Assembly: GCA_013416795.1 (NCBI GenBank)
Contig: RQSC01000032.1
Coordinates: 719,397-783,396, forward strand
Reading direction: 5' to 3'
Length of the DNA stretch: 64,000 bases
From: Prasinococcaceae sp. CCMP 1430
Taxonomy: Eukaryota; Prasinodermophyta; Palmophyllophyceae; Prasinococcales; Prasinococcaceae
A program made the position numbers and the translations under genes. The stretch's first letter is position 1. Each line of letters opens with the position of its first letter. The notes under the pieces are model-generated. The model did no database searches and was not told where the DNA came from. It saw only the letters and a list, made by a program, of their open reading frames with translations. This document shows positions 48,169 to 59,646 of this stretch, piece after piece.

Positions 48169-51100
48169 ATGGGTGGAGGGGGAGCGCAGGGCGGCGTACC
48201 TGAGGCGCCCCCCGTTGGCTATGAGGCCTCCGCCATCATGCATGGCAATGAGGGTGGCATCCCTGTGGCGCCCCCTGTCACCGGCGATGGCTCCGTCGCT
48301 CTCTCCTTGGGCACTGCTGCCGCGGCGGCAGCAGCCGCTGGCGCACCCGAGGCTCACAATCTGCGTCGCTCGCGCCGCGCACAGCTCGCCGCACTCATGA
48401 AGAAGCAGGTACGCGTCCGCGGGTGAGCGGCCACGAGCGCACGGATTCGCGTGCCCGCGCAGGCGCGCACGTATATGAGTGCGTGGGTGTGCTGACGTCG
48501 CGTGCGTGCCCATGCGCGCTCCCGCGCGAACCAGGCCATAGTGAAGGGGCGTGGTTGCCAGGCTTGCTGCACGTGCCTGCAGCTCTGCTTGCCCGTGGCC
48601 TTCTTCGCGCTCATGTGCCTGCCCAAAATCTTCATTGACGAGTGGGCTTTCAACGAGGTGCGCAAGCGCGTGCGCGACGCGCGGTGCACAGCGCATTTCC
48701 CTGCAGGCGCGAGCCTCCCGCCCGTGGGGCCGCATCGCCAGGCTCTGACCCCATCGTGCGCGCAATGGGGATGCGACTCATATTCGCACGCGCGCAGACG
48801 GTATTCCCGACCGCGAGCCTGGAGGACGCTGCCTCGTGGGGATACGACACCTGCCCGGAGGGCCACGAGCTGTTGTACGCGCCCGCGTCCGATGGCACGC
48901 GCGTGCTCGCCGCAGGCGCCTTTGTCGACATGCTCTGCAAGGGCGGCGGTGGAGGCGACGCGTCTCTGGATGCAGGTGGCTCTCTGAACGCCTTCTGGGT
49001 GCCAATATTCGATTCTGAACGCACGGGCTATGACTTTACGGCATTGAGAGACATGGCGATCCCAAGCTACGCGCGCGGCACATTCTACGAGCGCGTCGCC
49101 GCGTGTAACTACGAGGGCGCCGTGGCATCGGGTGCGCTCGAGAAGTTTGGCATCACTAGCCTTTCCTGGGACCTCGACCGCGATGCGTGCGACGCCTGCG
49201 TGGCAGATCTGTCCAGTTGCGCTGATGAGCTGCACGACCTGGGTCTGCTGAGAGGCTTCGAAGACAAGGCGGCAGCCGAGGCGCACATCGAGCTCAATCC
49301 CGGCAAGACGCTCGCACTGGCGGCCATGGAGGGTCTCGGTGGTAGCGACGAGGTCAAACTGACTTTGCGTGTCAACGGCACCTCGGTACTCGACGAGCTC
49401 GTTGACGGTGGTCGCCGCTCGGGCGAGGGATTCGCATTTGGACGCATGTTCCTGCCTCGCTGGGGATCGTCAAATCCCGATCGCGGCACATGGCGCAAGT
49501 GGTTTGCCTTCGCCAACGTGCAGGCAGCGGTCGAGAGGGCAATTATCAGGTATCTTGTGCCGGCCGCCACCGGCGTGGATGCTCCCAGCAGCCTCGAGGA
49601 GAATATCACCATTAAGGGCTACCCGTACCCCGCGCGCGACGTCAACATGCCTGGGCTCATTGCCGGCGTATTTTTGGCGCTCGTGCTGCCGCTGGCGTTT
49701 ATCACCAACACGGTTGTGACAGTGAAGGCCGTGGTCACTGACAAAGAGTTGCGCATCCGCGAGGGCATGGCCATGATGGGGCTCTATGACGGTGTGTTCT
49801 GGACCGCGCACTTCTCAACGGAAATGATTGTGATGACGATCACGTTTGTGCTCGTGTCGGCCATCAGCGTGTATCCGCTGTCGTACTCCAATCCGCTGAT
49901 CCACTTCATCTTCTTCGAGCTGTGGGGGATAGCCTTCGTTATGCACTGCTTCTTCCTGTCAACATTCTTTAGCAAGGGACGGGTGGCGTCGCTGGCCTGT
50001 TCGATGTTCTACCTCTTCCAGCTCGCGCCGGCCATATCCGCGCGCGTATCTTCGCCCAACGGTGCCGCCAGCTGGAACTCCGTGTGCATCTTGCCGGGCG
50101 CGGCCATGTACATGTGGGGTAGCGCCACCGCACAGCTCGAGAGCGCGTCACTGGGTATTACTGCTGATACCATGCGCAACGAACTCAACACGACGGGGCC
50201 GCCGCACTCACCGGCGACCATCCTGCGGCAGGTCTTCGGCTCCATTGTGATGTACACCTTCCTCACCTTCTACTTCGATCGCGTGCTTCCCAAGACGTAT
50301 GGCACGCGCCTCCCGCCTTGGTTCATCTTCCTGCCGAGCTACTGGAAGAGCGTGTTCAAGGGGCCCAGGGCGCACACCGCCGTGAAGGGTACCACCGATC
50401 TGCTGGGAGGCACCTCGCCCAAGGTGTTTACGGAAGCTCGAAACGTCGAGCCGCTGGCGCATGACGTCAGGTCGCGCGTGTCGGTGCGCGCCAAGGGCGT
50501 CACGAAACGCTTCGGCACCGTGCTGGCGGTGGATGGGCTCGATCTGGAGTTCGTCGAGGGCCAAGTCAGTGGCCTCCTGGGCCACAACGGTGCGGGCAAG
50601 ACTACCACTCTCAATATGCTCACCGGCATGCTGCCGGCCACAGAGGGCGAAGGCACTGTCGCCGGTTACGACATCCGCACGCAGATGGGGGCCATCCGTT
50701 CGTCGCTTGGTGTGTGCCCGCAGTTCGACATCCTGTGGCCGACCGTGACGGTGCTGGAGCATTTACGCATGTATGCTGCCTTCAAGGGTGTGCCAGCAAA
50801 GCGCGTGGATGCCGAGGCGCGTGCGACGGCCGCGCGCGTGGGGCTGGCTGCGCAGCTGAATTACCATGCGGGCAAAATGTCTGGCGGGCAACGTAGGAAG
50901 CTCTCGCTAGGGATCGCATTCATCGGAGGGCCCAAGGTGGTGCTACTTGACGAACCCACTACGGGCATGGACCCAGAGAGCCGCCGCTTCTGCTGGTCGA
51001 TGATCCAGAGCTACAAGGCCGACCGGACCATCATGCTCACCACGCATTTCATGGACGAGGCAGACGTCCTGTGCGATCGCATCGCCATCATGTCTCAGGG

Positions 51101-54100
51101 CGCTGTTGCGGCCAATGGCTCGTCGGTCTTCCTCAAATCGCGCTTCGGCATCGGCTACACCCTCTCGCTGTCCATGTTGCGGAACGCCGACAGCGCCGAG
51201 GCCGACGCCGTGGTTCAGCTCGTGAAGAGCCATGTGGCAGGCGCCGAGGTGTCGAGCCGCGTTGGCACCGAGCTGACCATGCGATTGCCATCAGAGGCCA
51301 CGCCCAAGTTCGGTGCACTCCTGCGTGCGCTCGAAGCGCAGTCGCCGGCGGGCGGCGACAGCAAGGGCGCGAAGGAGGTGGCATCATACGGCATGAGCTG
51401 CACCACGCTCGAGGAGGTGTTCTTGCGCATCGCCGAGGGCGCGGCGCGCATAGAAGACGCCGAGGGGAATGTCGTGGCCGGTGCGGCGGCACCCGGCGCC
51501 GAACCTGCCGCCACGCCTGCCACCGCTCGCGGTGGCGCCGATGGGCGCTCGGTGATGGGCGAGAACTTCGGCGGCGGCTCTGACACCGCGACGGGTGGTG
51601 CGCTCGCGCGTCAACAATTCGATGCGCTCATGCGCAAACGGTTCATCAACATGAAGCGCGACCGCCTCAATGTGTGCACACAGATCGTCACGCCGGTGCT
51701 CTGCCTGACGGCAGCCCTCTTCATGAACAACATCACACCAGAGGACGGCTCAGTGACCTTCAGCGCTGTCGAGTACACGCGCGCTTTCGCCGGTAACAAG
51801 GGACCGCTCTTCGCGGCAGGGGCCGATGCCAGCGCGCAGGCGGCTGCGAGCGTTATGGCGCATTTTCCCCTCTCTGCGCGTGACGAGGACGACGCCGCGT
51901 TGCCCACTGATGCTGGTACGCGTTCGGCAGCGTCGGCTGCGTGCTTCTGTCCGAGCGACAAGCAGAACGCCGGTGATCTCTATGGCAATTTCGGCGCTGG
52001 TGATTCTGGTCAACTGATTTGTTCGGCGGTCGAGACCTCGCTCGGCCCGAGTGGCGACTATGAGTTCCGCGGTATCGCGCCCGAATGTGCGAATGACTTC
52101 GCCACGACCATCGACGCGGCACTCATCGCCTCGGCGGGATATGTCGACTACGCCTGCAACGAGCAGGACGGCGCGTACTGCGACGCGTTCTTCTTCGAGA
52201 GCGCGCGTGTGGAAACGACCGCTGACGGTGGAGCGACAATCGATGCCGACTGGACGTTGCTTCCGAATCCCAGCGCGCTGCATTCGGTGCCTGTTGGGCT
52301 TAACTCCCTGCACAACGCGCTGCTGGGCGCGCTCGGGTCCGATGCGCACATATCGCTCATCAACTATCCGCTTCCAGTGCCGGGAGACCCCGAGCAGCTG
52401 GAGGAAACGGAGGGCGGCCTCAACTTGGCGACAGCCATTTTCGTTCTCATCGGCCTTTCGACGCTCAGCGCGAGCTTCGGCGTGTTCCTCGTGTGGGAGC
52501 GCCGCTGCAATGCAAAGCACTTGCAGGTGGTGAGTGGCATCGACCAAAAGCTCTTCTGGTTTGCTGCTTTCGCCGCCGACTACCTCAACTACCTGGTGGC
52601 CACTGTCGCCATGCTGATTGTGTGCGCTGCGGTACCCTCGCGCTCGCTGGACACGGCCGATGGCGTTGGTGCCTTCGCCGTGTTGCTGCTGTTTTTCGGC
52701 TTGGGAGCGCTGCCGTTGTCGTACGCGCTGCATTTCAAATTCCAGAGTGAGATGGCATGCCTGGCCTCGCTCATCATGGCGTTCCAGTTCTTTGGCATGG
52801 GCACCACCATTGCCTCGATCGTGATGCAGGCCGTCGGTGAGAGCGATCCGTCCGTGCTTGACGCGTACGACGCGTGCAAGTGGTTCTTCCGCCTCATTCC
52901 CCACTACTGCCTCGGGAGGGGCACCTACGACATCTTGCAATACTTCGTTGATCTCAGGCTCTTCGAAACCGGCTGGATGGACGTCCGCGATCGCATCAAC
53001 GACTTCCTCGACGTGGAGCTTGACACGAAGGACGAGGTCCTTGACCTCATTGACGTGCGGCTGGAGGGCGGTGGCTTGCCCAGCGAGATGGAGGGTCTCC
53101 TGCAGGGCTGGCGCAACACGCTCGAGGATGAGCCCGTGCTGTGGACAATGGACCGCCTCGGATGGCACCTGATTTTCCTTCTGCTGGATGGGCTGCTTTT
53201 CATGTCTGCGGTGCTGCTCATCGAGTACAAGCGCACCCGCGTGGACGCGGCGATCGCCGCGCGGCTCCAAGGCGGTGCCGTCGAGGCGCCACCTGCGGAT
53301 GAGGACGAGGACGTGCGTCGCGAGCGTCAGGAGATTGCTGCGGGCGCCACGACGCTCGACACGGCGCTGGTGGTCGATGGGCTCTCGAAGACGTACGCGA
53401 ATGGCGTGAAAGCCACGCGGCCCATGCACGTGCGCATGGAACGTGGCCAGTGCTTCGGTCTCCTCGGCATTAACGGCGCGGGCAAGACCACCACCTTCAG
53501 TGCGTGCGCAGCTTGTAAATCTGCGCGAAGCGCGGGCGCGGGCGCGAGCGTGCTTTTGTGAGCGCGCAGCCCGCGTTCCCACACGACAGCGCGCGTACTG
53601 ACCGTACCGCTGCCTCTCGCGACTGCGCGCACTCTCTCGGTTGCCGCGCCTCGCAGAGATGCTCACTGGGGAATTCATGCCAAGCTCGGGAGATGCCTAC
53701 CTGCTCCCGGCGGCTACTGCAGGCGGCGCACCGCGCAGGATGAGCGTTGTGAATGAGATTGAGACCGTGCGCAGGCACGTGGGCTACTGCCCGCAGTTCG
53801 ACGGCCTGCAGCCCAACATGACGTGCCGCGAGCATCTCACGTTCTACGCGCTTGCGCGCGGCGTGCCCTACGCGCGTGTGGCCGGCGTAGGCGAGCACCT
53901 GCTGCAACGGATGGGCCTGTCGAAGTACTCCGACCGCCGCGCAGGCACGCTGAGCGGCGGCAACAAGCGCAAGCTCAGCGTCGCCATCGCGCTCATCGGC
54001 GACCCTGATCTGGTTCTGCTCGACGAGCCCAGCTCGGGCATGGACCCGCAGGCGAGGCGTTTTATGTGGGACGTCCTCGTCGGCGTCATGCCGGGGAGGT

Positions 54101-54726
54101 GCATGGTCCTCACCTCCCATTCGATGGAGGAGTGTGAGGCGCTGTGCGCGCGCCTTGGTATCATGGTGGACGGACGCTTCCGCTGCCTCGGAGGGCTGCA
54201 GCACCTGAAGAGCCGCTTCTCGGAGGGCTACACGCTCGACTTCCGCACAGCTGGCCCCGCCGACACGGCCTCGACGCAGGCGTACATGGCGCGCGTGCTG
54301 CCGGCGGCGGAGCTGCGCGAGGCAGGCCCCACGCATCTTCGCTATCAATACCAGACGGGCGAGGGCGGCGGCGGTCTGGCGGACCTCTTCTTGGCGGTCG
54401 AGGGTGGCCGCGAGGGCGCCGAGTGCGCGTTCGAGGACTACTCGGTCGGGCAGACGACGCTCGAGCAAGTCTTCTTGCGCATGGCGCGCGAGGGGGCGAT
54501 GGAGGCCGAACGCGAGAGAAATGCCATTGCGGTCGAGAATGCCCGCGCGGCGATGGCGCAGCACCTGGGCACCACCGGCGTCGCCGCAGTCACGCAGCCC
54601 ATGGCGGTGGCGCCCGGCCCTCAGGACCCCGAGCAGCTGCTGCTGCCAGCAGTCTCTCCGACGAGCATGCCCATCGACCCGCGCTCACAGGCACAGCCGA
54701 CGCTGCCTGGGCAGGCCACCGGGTGA
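48169..54726 (+). CDS. full-size ABC transporter, subfamily A (ABCA1-like)
   Basis: Four exons, 48169..48408, 48535..48657, 48798..53499 and 53657..54726 (introns 126, 140, 157 bp); 2,044 residues. An N-terminal cytosolic stretch is followed by the first helix LQLCLPVAFFALMCLPKIF and a large extracellular loop (about residues 135-480) with many Cys. TMD1 comes next, then NBD1: GLLGHNGAGKTTTLNML (near residue 717), Q-loop CPQFDILWPTVTVLEH, MSGGQRRKLSLGIAFIGGPK, and VVLLDEPTTGMDPESRRFCW. A second Cys-rich loop and TMD2 precede NBD2: GINGAGKTTTFKMLTGE across the last junction, TLSGGNKRKLSVAIALIGDP, LVLLDEPSSGMDPQARRFMW. ABCA proteins export or flip lipids at the plasma membrane or lysosome. Both ATP sites look competent. 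The exon 2/3 junction (48657/48798) is the least certain. Confidence 0.95.
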
Positions 54727-55222
54727 GGGGACTGAGACCGCCCGCGCATCCCATCGCGGAGACCATGACGTAGCACGCACGCGCGCTGCTCGCCTAGCTA
54801 GCCAGTCCTTCGGGCGCGCAACTAAGCAACAATGCCTCCGCGCGTGTGAATCGAACACGCATGATAGGTGCTCGCACGCACTCGCGCTCGCCCGCACGCG
54901 CGCGCGCTCGCCCGAACGGAACGGAACGCCCCCGGGACTCCCGCGCACGAAAATCGGCAGCTTTGTGGTGAAGGCGGTGTTCGGCGGACGCGACGGCAAG
55001 GTGAAGGTGGCCCCCGCGAGCGGCGCACGCTGCGCTGGGACCGAGGAGGCCGTTCGGCCAAGCGCGGGGCGGGGTTGAAGCGCGGCCGCGAGCGGCGCAG
55101 CGCGCTCGCGAGGGCGCGCCCGCACACTGCGGCAGCGGTCGACGCGGGTGTTGACTGTTTTGTTGACACAAACGTGCGTACCAGCTGTCGTGGCAGCGAG
55201 TGACGCGGCGCCACTGCAGGTG
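54727..55222. other. tandem intergenic segment after ABCA gene
   Basis: 496 bp, no gene supported. It contains GCGTGTGAATCGAACACGC (54842-54860), an imperfect inverted repeat resembling a tRNA T-arm on the minus strand; no full cloverleaf can be folded around it by eye. The rest is CpG-rich promoter-like sequence before the next start. Confidence 0.5.
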
Positions 55223-56026
55223 ATGCTTGGCGCCTGGCGGTATCCGCCGCGCCTCCTCCTTTTCGCGGTGGGCGCCTTGCTGCTCGCCCCCGTTGCTACT
55301 TCGTCCGTTGACGTCGGCGACGATGGCCTGGCATACGGCGGACCTGACGACATTGATGTCGGTGGCCGGGGCGGGGCGGCGGCCGCACCGGCAGGCGGGA
55401 CCGTCAGAATATTCACTCCCTTGGTGAAGCACGATGTTGAAGGCCGTGGGCGCAACGCGTTGCCCGTCGTGGAGCTGTGGGCCGCGTACGACAGACCGGT
55501 CGCAGGCTTCGAGCTCACTCTCAGCGCCGAAGGGGGCGGCCCTCTAGAGATTGCGTACATCGACGAGGACTCCGCCAGCCCTGGCGCGGCGGTCGACGCG
55601 GACTTCTACGTGCAGGCTGGACGTGGGCGGTCTGGCCAGCTCATAGGATTTAGCAGGGTCGGGACGGCGCTCCCTCCAACCAATGAGGCCGCCGAGAGAG
55701 GCGAGCTTCTGCTGCGCGTTGGCGTCGAAATGAGTGCGCTTGCCAGAGGCGTGTGCGTGAAGAGCGCCGTTTTCGCCGAGCAGTATACGACGATGAAGAC
55801 CGTTCAGCAGGCGGGGGGCGATGGGCGACGCAAGCCGAAACATCGTCGCCAGCAGCGATCCATGCGGGTCGAGCTCCCCTCCGAGTGCGCCGCACGCGCA
55901 CACCGACGGTGGCACGTCCTTCACGTCGTCGCCCTGTTCGCCTTGTTGGGTGGGACAGTGCTAATCGCCAGGCGCTACAGAGGCGGCGACAAGGCCATGC
56001 ATGCCATCGCAAGGAAGATGGCGTAA
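55223..56026 (+). CDS. type I membrane protein with cohesin-like ectodomain
   Basis: A single exon of 267 residues, start MLGAWRYPPRLLLFAVGALL, a signal peptide ending near VATSS. The ectodomain (about residues 55-195) has alternating beta-strand patterns: GTVRIFTPLVKHD, ALPVVELWAAYDRPVAGFEL, ADFYVQAGRGRSGQLIGFSR, ERGELLLRVGVEMSA. These are reminiscent of cohesin or carbohydrate-binding jelly-roll folds (the gf-L..dp..l pattern and a late GxLLxxxF strand). A basic linker (RRKPKHRRQQR) precedes the C-terminal membrane segment VVALFALLGGTVLIARRYRG. There are few Cys. Function is unknown; the cohesin resemblance is a weak, pattern-based inference. It is convergent with the LRR gene. Confidence 0.6.
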   Translation: MLGAWRYPPRLLLFAVGALLLAPVATSSVDVGDDGLAYGGPDDIDVGGRGGAAAAPAGGTVRIFTPLVKHDVEGRGRNALPVVELWAAYDRPVAGFELTLSAEGGGPLEIAYIDEDSASPGAAVDADFYVQAGRGRSGQLIGFSRVGTALPPTNEAAERGELLLRVGVEMSALARGVCVKSAVFAEQYTTMKTVQQAGGDGRRKPKHRRQQRSMRVELPSECAARAHRRWHVLHVVALFALLGGTVLIARRYRGGDKAMHAIARKMA

Positions 56027-56102
56027 ACACCGGGCGAGCGACGGCAGACAGATGTTGAGGATAGGCGTGTATCATCCCGCTGCAGCAGCACACGGTGAAG
56101 AC

Positions 56103-57107
56103 TTAGCTCGAATTCCGGTTGAAGAAGATGTCGGAGTTCTCGTAGCTGATCGGGGTGTCAGGACACGCCGTACGCGCGCAAAAATTTGCGCGCAGCACCT
56201 CGTTTGGAGGCGCGCTCGAGAGCGCGCGCTTACCTGGTAGGGAGCGTCCGTTGAGTGCCGCGAGACTTTCCCGAAATGCCGTGCAGCCTTCCCTCCACTC
56301 GAAGTCATCCGCACCTCCTACATTGAAGAGCACGCGGACATCGTATTTTTCACTGGCGTCGATGAGTGCCAGTACTGCCTGGTCGTCCAGCTGGTTGGAG
56401 GTTAGTGAGAGCGTCTTGAGCGTGCCGCGTAGTGTCTCGAGTAGCCGCACGCATGCAAGCGCGCCCTCGTGTATCACGTCGTTGCCGTCGAGCTGCAGCA
56501 AGCGCAACGGCGGAAGGGGCTCGCCGTTGCCCGCGCGTTCCGCGCAACCTGTGAGCAAGCGGCTCGCAAAAGCCGCCACCGCGTCATCACCCAACGAATT
56601 GAAGCTGACGTCCAAAGTGAGGAGCGTACTCGAGTCGGCGGCGGCACTCGCGAGTGCGACCGCGCCACCGATGTCTATAGAGTTGAATCCTAAGTACACG
56701 TGCGCGAGCCGCGGCGCCACGCGCATGCCGCGTGCAATTGCAATGCCGCCGCTGGGGCCCAGGTCGTTATCGCTGCCGTCCAGTACCACAAGGCTCGGGC
56801 ATGTTGCCAGCGCCTTGGCGAGCGCCCGCCCGCCGTCGTCGCCAAGAAAGTTTGCCGACACGTCGAGTGTGTGCACAACCAAACTCTTCGAGACCGCATA
56901 GCTGAGTGCGGAGGCGGCTTGCGGACCCAAGCCGCGACCGGGCACGCTAACAACAGTGAGCGCATTGGCGGCAATGTCCTCAAGCAGTGCGTGCCCTAGG
57001 CCGAGCAGCTCGCTGCTGGCGTGTGGCGTGCTGGCCGGCGCATCCGACGACGGCAGCTCAGCCGACACCGGCACCGGGAACGCATATGCACTCCCCAGTT
57101 GTGACAT
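56103..57107 (-). CDS. leucine-rich-repeat protein of ribonuclease-inhibitor type
   Basis: A single exon of 334 residues, start MSQLGSAYAFPVPVSAELPS. At least six RNI-type LRRs of about 28 residues can be aligned: LVVHTLDVSANFLGDDGGRA, LVVLDGSDNDLGPSGGIAIA, LAHVYLGFNSIDIGGAVALA, LLTLDVSFNSLGDDAVAAFA, LRLLQLDGNDVIHEGALACV, LKTLSLTSNQLDDQAVLALI. The pattern xxLxLxxNxLgxxGaxalA marks NLRC3/RanGAP-like solenoids, which bind partner proteins. No GTPase, F-box or membrane part is attached. The C-terminal ~80 residues lie outside the solenoid and end in FFNRNSS. Function is unknown. Confidence 0.8.
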   Translation of the reverse strand: MSQLGSAYAFPVPVSAELPSSDAPASTPHASSELLGLGHALLEDIAANALTVVSVPGRGLGPQAASALSYAVSKSLVVHTLDVSANFLGDDGGRALAKALATCPSLVVLDGSDNDLGPSGGIAIARGMRVAPRLAHVYLGFNSIDIGGAVALASAAADSSTLLTLDVSFNSLGDDAVAAFASRLLTGCAERAGNGEPLPPLRLLQLDGNDVIHEGALACVRLLETLRGTLKTLSLTSNQLDDQAVLALIDASEKYDVRVLFNVGGADDFEWREGCTAFRESLAALNGRSLPGKRALSSAPPNEVLRANFCARTACPDTPISYENSDIFFNRNSS

Positions 57108-57941
57108 CCAACGAGCGCGCGCGGCAGAGAAGTGGGTCGGTGATGGGGGAGAGAGACGAGGGAGGCGCCGTGCGAGGCTGCGGGCGGCCGCGCCTTGCCG
57201 CGCCACTCCAGGCAGCGCCGCTGTGGCCCGCGAGCACGCGAGGCGCCGCCGTACGCGCGCCAGCGGGGATGGGGAACGGCGCGCACCGCGTCTCCGGTGC
57301 ATGCAAACACAACGTAACGGCCTTGCAATCGGCGACTCGCAACTGACCCAAGGCTCGTTCGAGGGCCTGTCTGAAACTTGGACGGGGGGCGCGCGCGTAC
57401 GGGCGGCGCAGCGGGGCATCGTCGGGGGACGGCGGGCGGCCTGCTCGAGCTCGGCACCCGCCGCGGTGCTTCGAACCCCAACTATGTAGGGTTTGTAATG
57501 AAATATAGGTTGAACTTACTTTTGCGCGTTCTTCGGATTTTACCCCAAGTATGCCGATGTGCCGAATCGGGCACGCGCTCCCCGTGTGCATTTGCTGTGG
57601 CAGCTGTGCCCCCGCCCGCCCGCCCGTGTGCACGCGCGGCGGGCGCGGGGTGCGCGCGGGCGCCGTGCGCGAACGCCCTCTCAGCAGAGATGTTGCGGGG
57701 AATAACGAGCGCGCAGTGCGAGCGCCGCAGCGCCCCAGTGGTCGGGGCCACCGACGCGCGCGCCCGGCGACTCGCGCGCCGAACGTGAAGCCTCCCGCGC
57801 CGGGCCCTGCCAGCCGCTCGCGTGCCGGTAGTCGGCCCCGCGCGGCCTGTGCGGCAAAGTGCGCCGGCAGGCGCGGACGCGGGCGGTGGGAAAAGCAGGC
57901 GCGGGCGGTGCGCTTGGGCACGCAGAAACGCACGGGGCCCC
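57108..57941. promoter_or_regulatory. divergent intergenic segment, LRR protein / RTPxGxFF protein
   Basis: 834 bp. A low-GC island at 57478-57560 (ATGTAGGGTTTGTAATGAAA, then TAGGTTGAACTTACTTTTGC) lies between CpG-rich flanks, the same layout as in other divergent promoters here. No gene is supported. Confidence 0.45.
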
Positions 57942-58684
57942 ATGTCGGGGACGCGCAAGCATCTCGACCTCCTCCTGAATGATTACGACGCCAGCGCGCG
58001 TGCGCGTCGCGGGGAGACGCCCGAGTCACCCACGAAGCAAACGCGCGTCGCGAGTGAGCGCGAGGCGAGCGTCACAGCTGAGCATGCTGCGGAGCTCGTG
58101 AGTCGCCAAACTGAGGAGTACTGGCTGCCCCCTTACGAGAAGGCTGCGCGCGAGCGCGAAAAGAAGAAGCTCGAGGCCATGAACCTCGGCGCACAGCCGC
58201 AGGCGCGAGAGGTGGCCATGTCAGTGAACAACCGGCGCACGCCGAGTGGCAACTTTTTCTCAACCGTCAACCCAAGCCTGCATCGCAAGGATGAGAGCGA
58301 GGGCCGCAAGTCTCTGGACACCATGCGCGAGGAGCTCTCCACTATTGAGCTCGACATCGACAGGCGCCGCGCAGAGACGTTGCAGCACGAGCAGGAAGTC
58401 ATGGCCAGTCTGGGAGAGAAGGTGAGCACGCCCTTGCCAGTCGGAGCGCGCGCGCGCGATCCCGTGCTGCGCGCAGACGCAAAGAGCAGCTGAATGGGCA
58501 CGGGCACGCACTCGCTGACGCATGCGTGCATGTGCGCTCGCCACCGCATGATCAGGTCAACAAGAAGAGCTGGGAGCTGCCTAGGTCTGTTGGCGGTGAC
58601 AGGACCGCAGGAAAAGAAATGGCGAAGCTTGTGGGCACCAAGCGCACGCCCGCCGGCGGGTTCTTCCTGTCGTCGCACGCGTAG
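57942..58684 (+). CDS. small protein with paired RTPxGxFF motifs
   Basis: Exons 57942..58421 and 58556..58684, phase 0, intron 134 bp (GTGAGC..GATCAG); 202 residues. It is not recognised by name. The protein starts MSGTRKHLDLLLNDYDASAR. TEEYWLPPYEKAAREREKKK follows, and a helical stretch SLDTMREELSTIELDIDRRR. Two related blocks stand out: AMSVNNRRTPSGNFFSTV in exon 1 and AKLVGTKRTPAGGFFLSS at the C-terminus in exon 2, i.e. a repeated (R/K)RTPxGxFF element. Such short repeated motifs often are docking or phosphorylation sites (TP followed by aromatic residues). There is no signal peptide and no membrane segment. A cytoskeletal or kinase-adaptor role would be a guess. Confidence 0.72.
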
Positions 58685-59646
58685 GCAAGCGCGCGCATGC
58701 GCGCGTCCGGGCGAACGCTACCTGTAATGATGTTGGTTTAGGGGGCACGCGGCCCGCTCCGCGCGGCCGCAGCCGCGCGTTTGCATCTTCGCCGTGGTAT
58801 CGTCGCGTCCGCGCGGCGACGTTCGAGGGGGCGAGATTTCATCTTTTCGCGCCAGAAATGCGAGCGGGAGCGGCGCGCGCGTTTTTCGCGCCACACCCCG
58901 CGCGCGCGCCACGGCATTGCAGGTGCGTCACACGCCGCGCCCGCCGCGCGCGCCAAAGCCTCCCCACGCGCCCGAGTGGCCGCGCGAGCGACGCCCGAGC
59001 GCACGCGCGAGATGCGGAAACGGCGCGGGCGGCGGCCGTGGCCGCGGCGGGCCGCGTACACGGCCTCGTGGACGCTGAGACTCCCACCGTCGTGGTGTCT
59101 AACGCCGACTGGCCGGCCGCCGCGCGCTGCGGGCGGCACGCGTGCGCTTGCGCTGCGCTGTGCACCGGTGCGTGCGCGCGCGCGGGGAGGGCGCGCTTTT
59201 CGCGAGGCGCACGATCGATCAGCGTGCGGGCATCCATTTTCGCGCCCGCTTTCCCGCCCGCGAAGACTGTCCTTTTTAGGTCGGCAAGTGGATGCCGAGG
59301 CTCGTCCGCACTCGGCGGGCGAAGGGCACGCTGCGTGGTGCGGCAGGCGGGCGGGCGCCAGCACGTTCGGTCGACGCAGTCGCGTCGCTCGCCGAGGCTG
59401 CGGCTGTTGCGATGCTTCAAATTCGTGATCGCGATGCTGACCGCTTTGAAATTGCTCTTTCGCGCGCAAAATCGCCAACCCAATGGCGCTGCAATTCATG
59501 CGCCGCCCGTGTCCTCCGCACATGCTGCGCCGCGCGCGTCTGCCTCGCGCACTCGCATAGACGTCGACGCAGGTACCTCTTTCGCCACCCCCTTCAACCG
59601 GCTGACAGGCACCCTCGATCGGCATCGAACACACGGCGCAGCAAAA
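58685..59646. other. intergenic segment with long in-frame leader of the acidic repeat protein
   Basis: 962 bp. The reading frame of the downstream gene stays open back to 58858, but the encoded sequence is Arg/Ala/Cys-only and lacks any recognisable fold. A low-GC island at 59405-59485 (TTCAAATTCGTGATCGCGAT) resembles the promoter islands elsewhere. It is treated as promoter and 5' UTR. Confidence 0.5.

Noticed and set aside
51750-53678. 642-residue open frame antisense to the ABCA transporter
   Set aside because: The sense strand encodes conserved TMD2 and NBD2 sequence; the antisense product has no recognisable motif.
54842-54880. tRNA-like T-arm on the minus strand after the ABCA gene
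   Set aside because: GTTCGATTC with flanking complementarity is present, but no acceptor, D or anticodon stems can be formed around it; treated as an imperfect inverted repeat.
58858-59646. N-terminal extension of the acidic repeat protein to 506 residues
   Set aside because: The extension has entirely different composition (Arg/Cys/His) from the acidic protein, contains a promoter-like low-GC island, and the ATG at 59647 has a good context.
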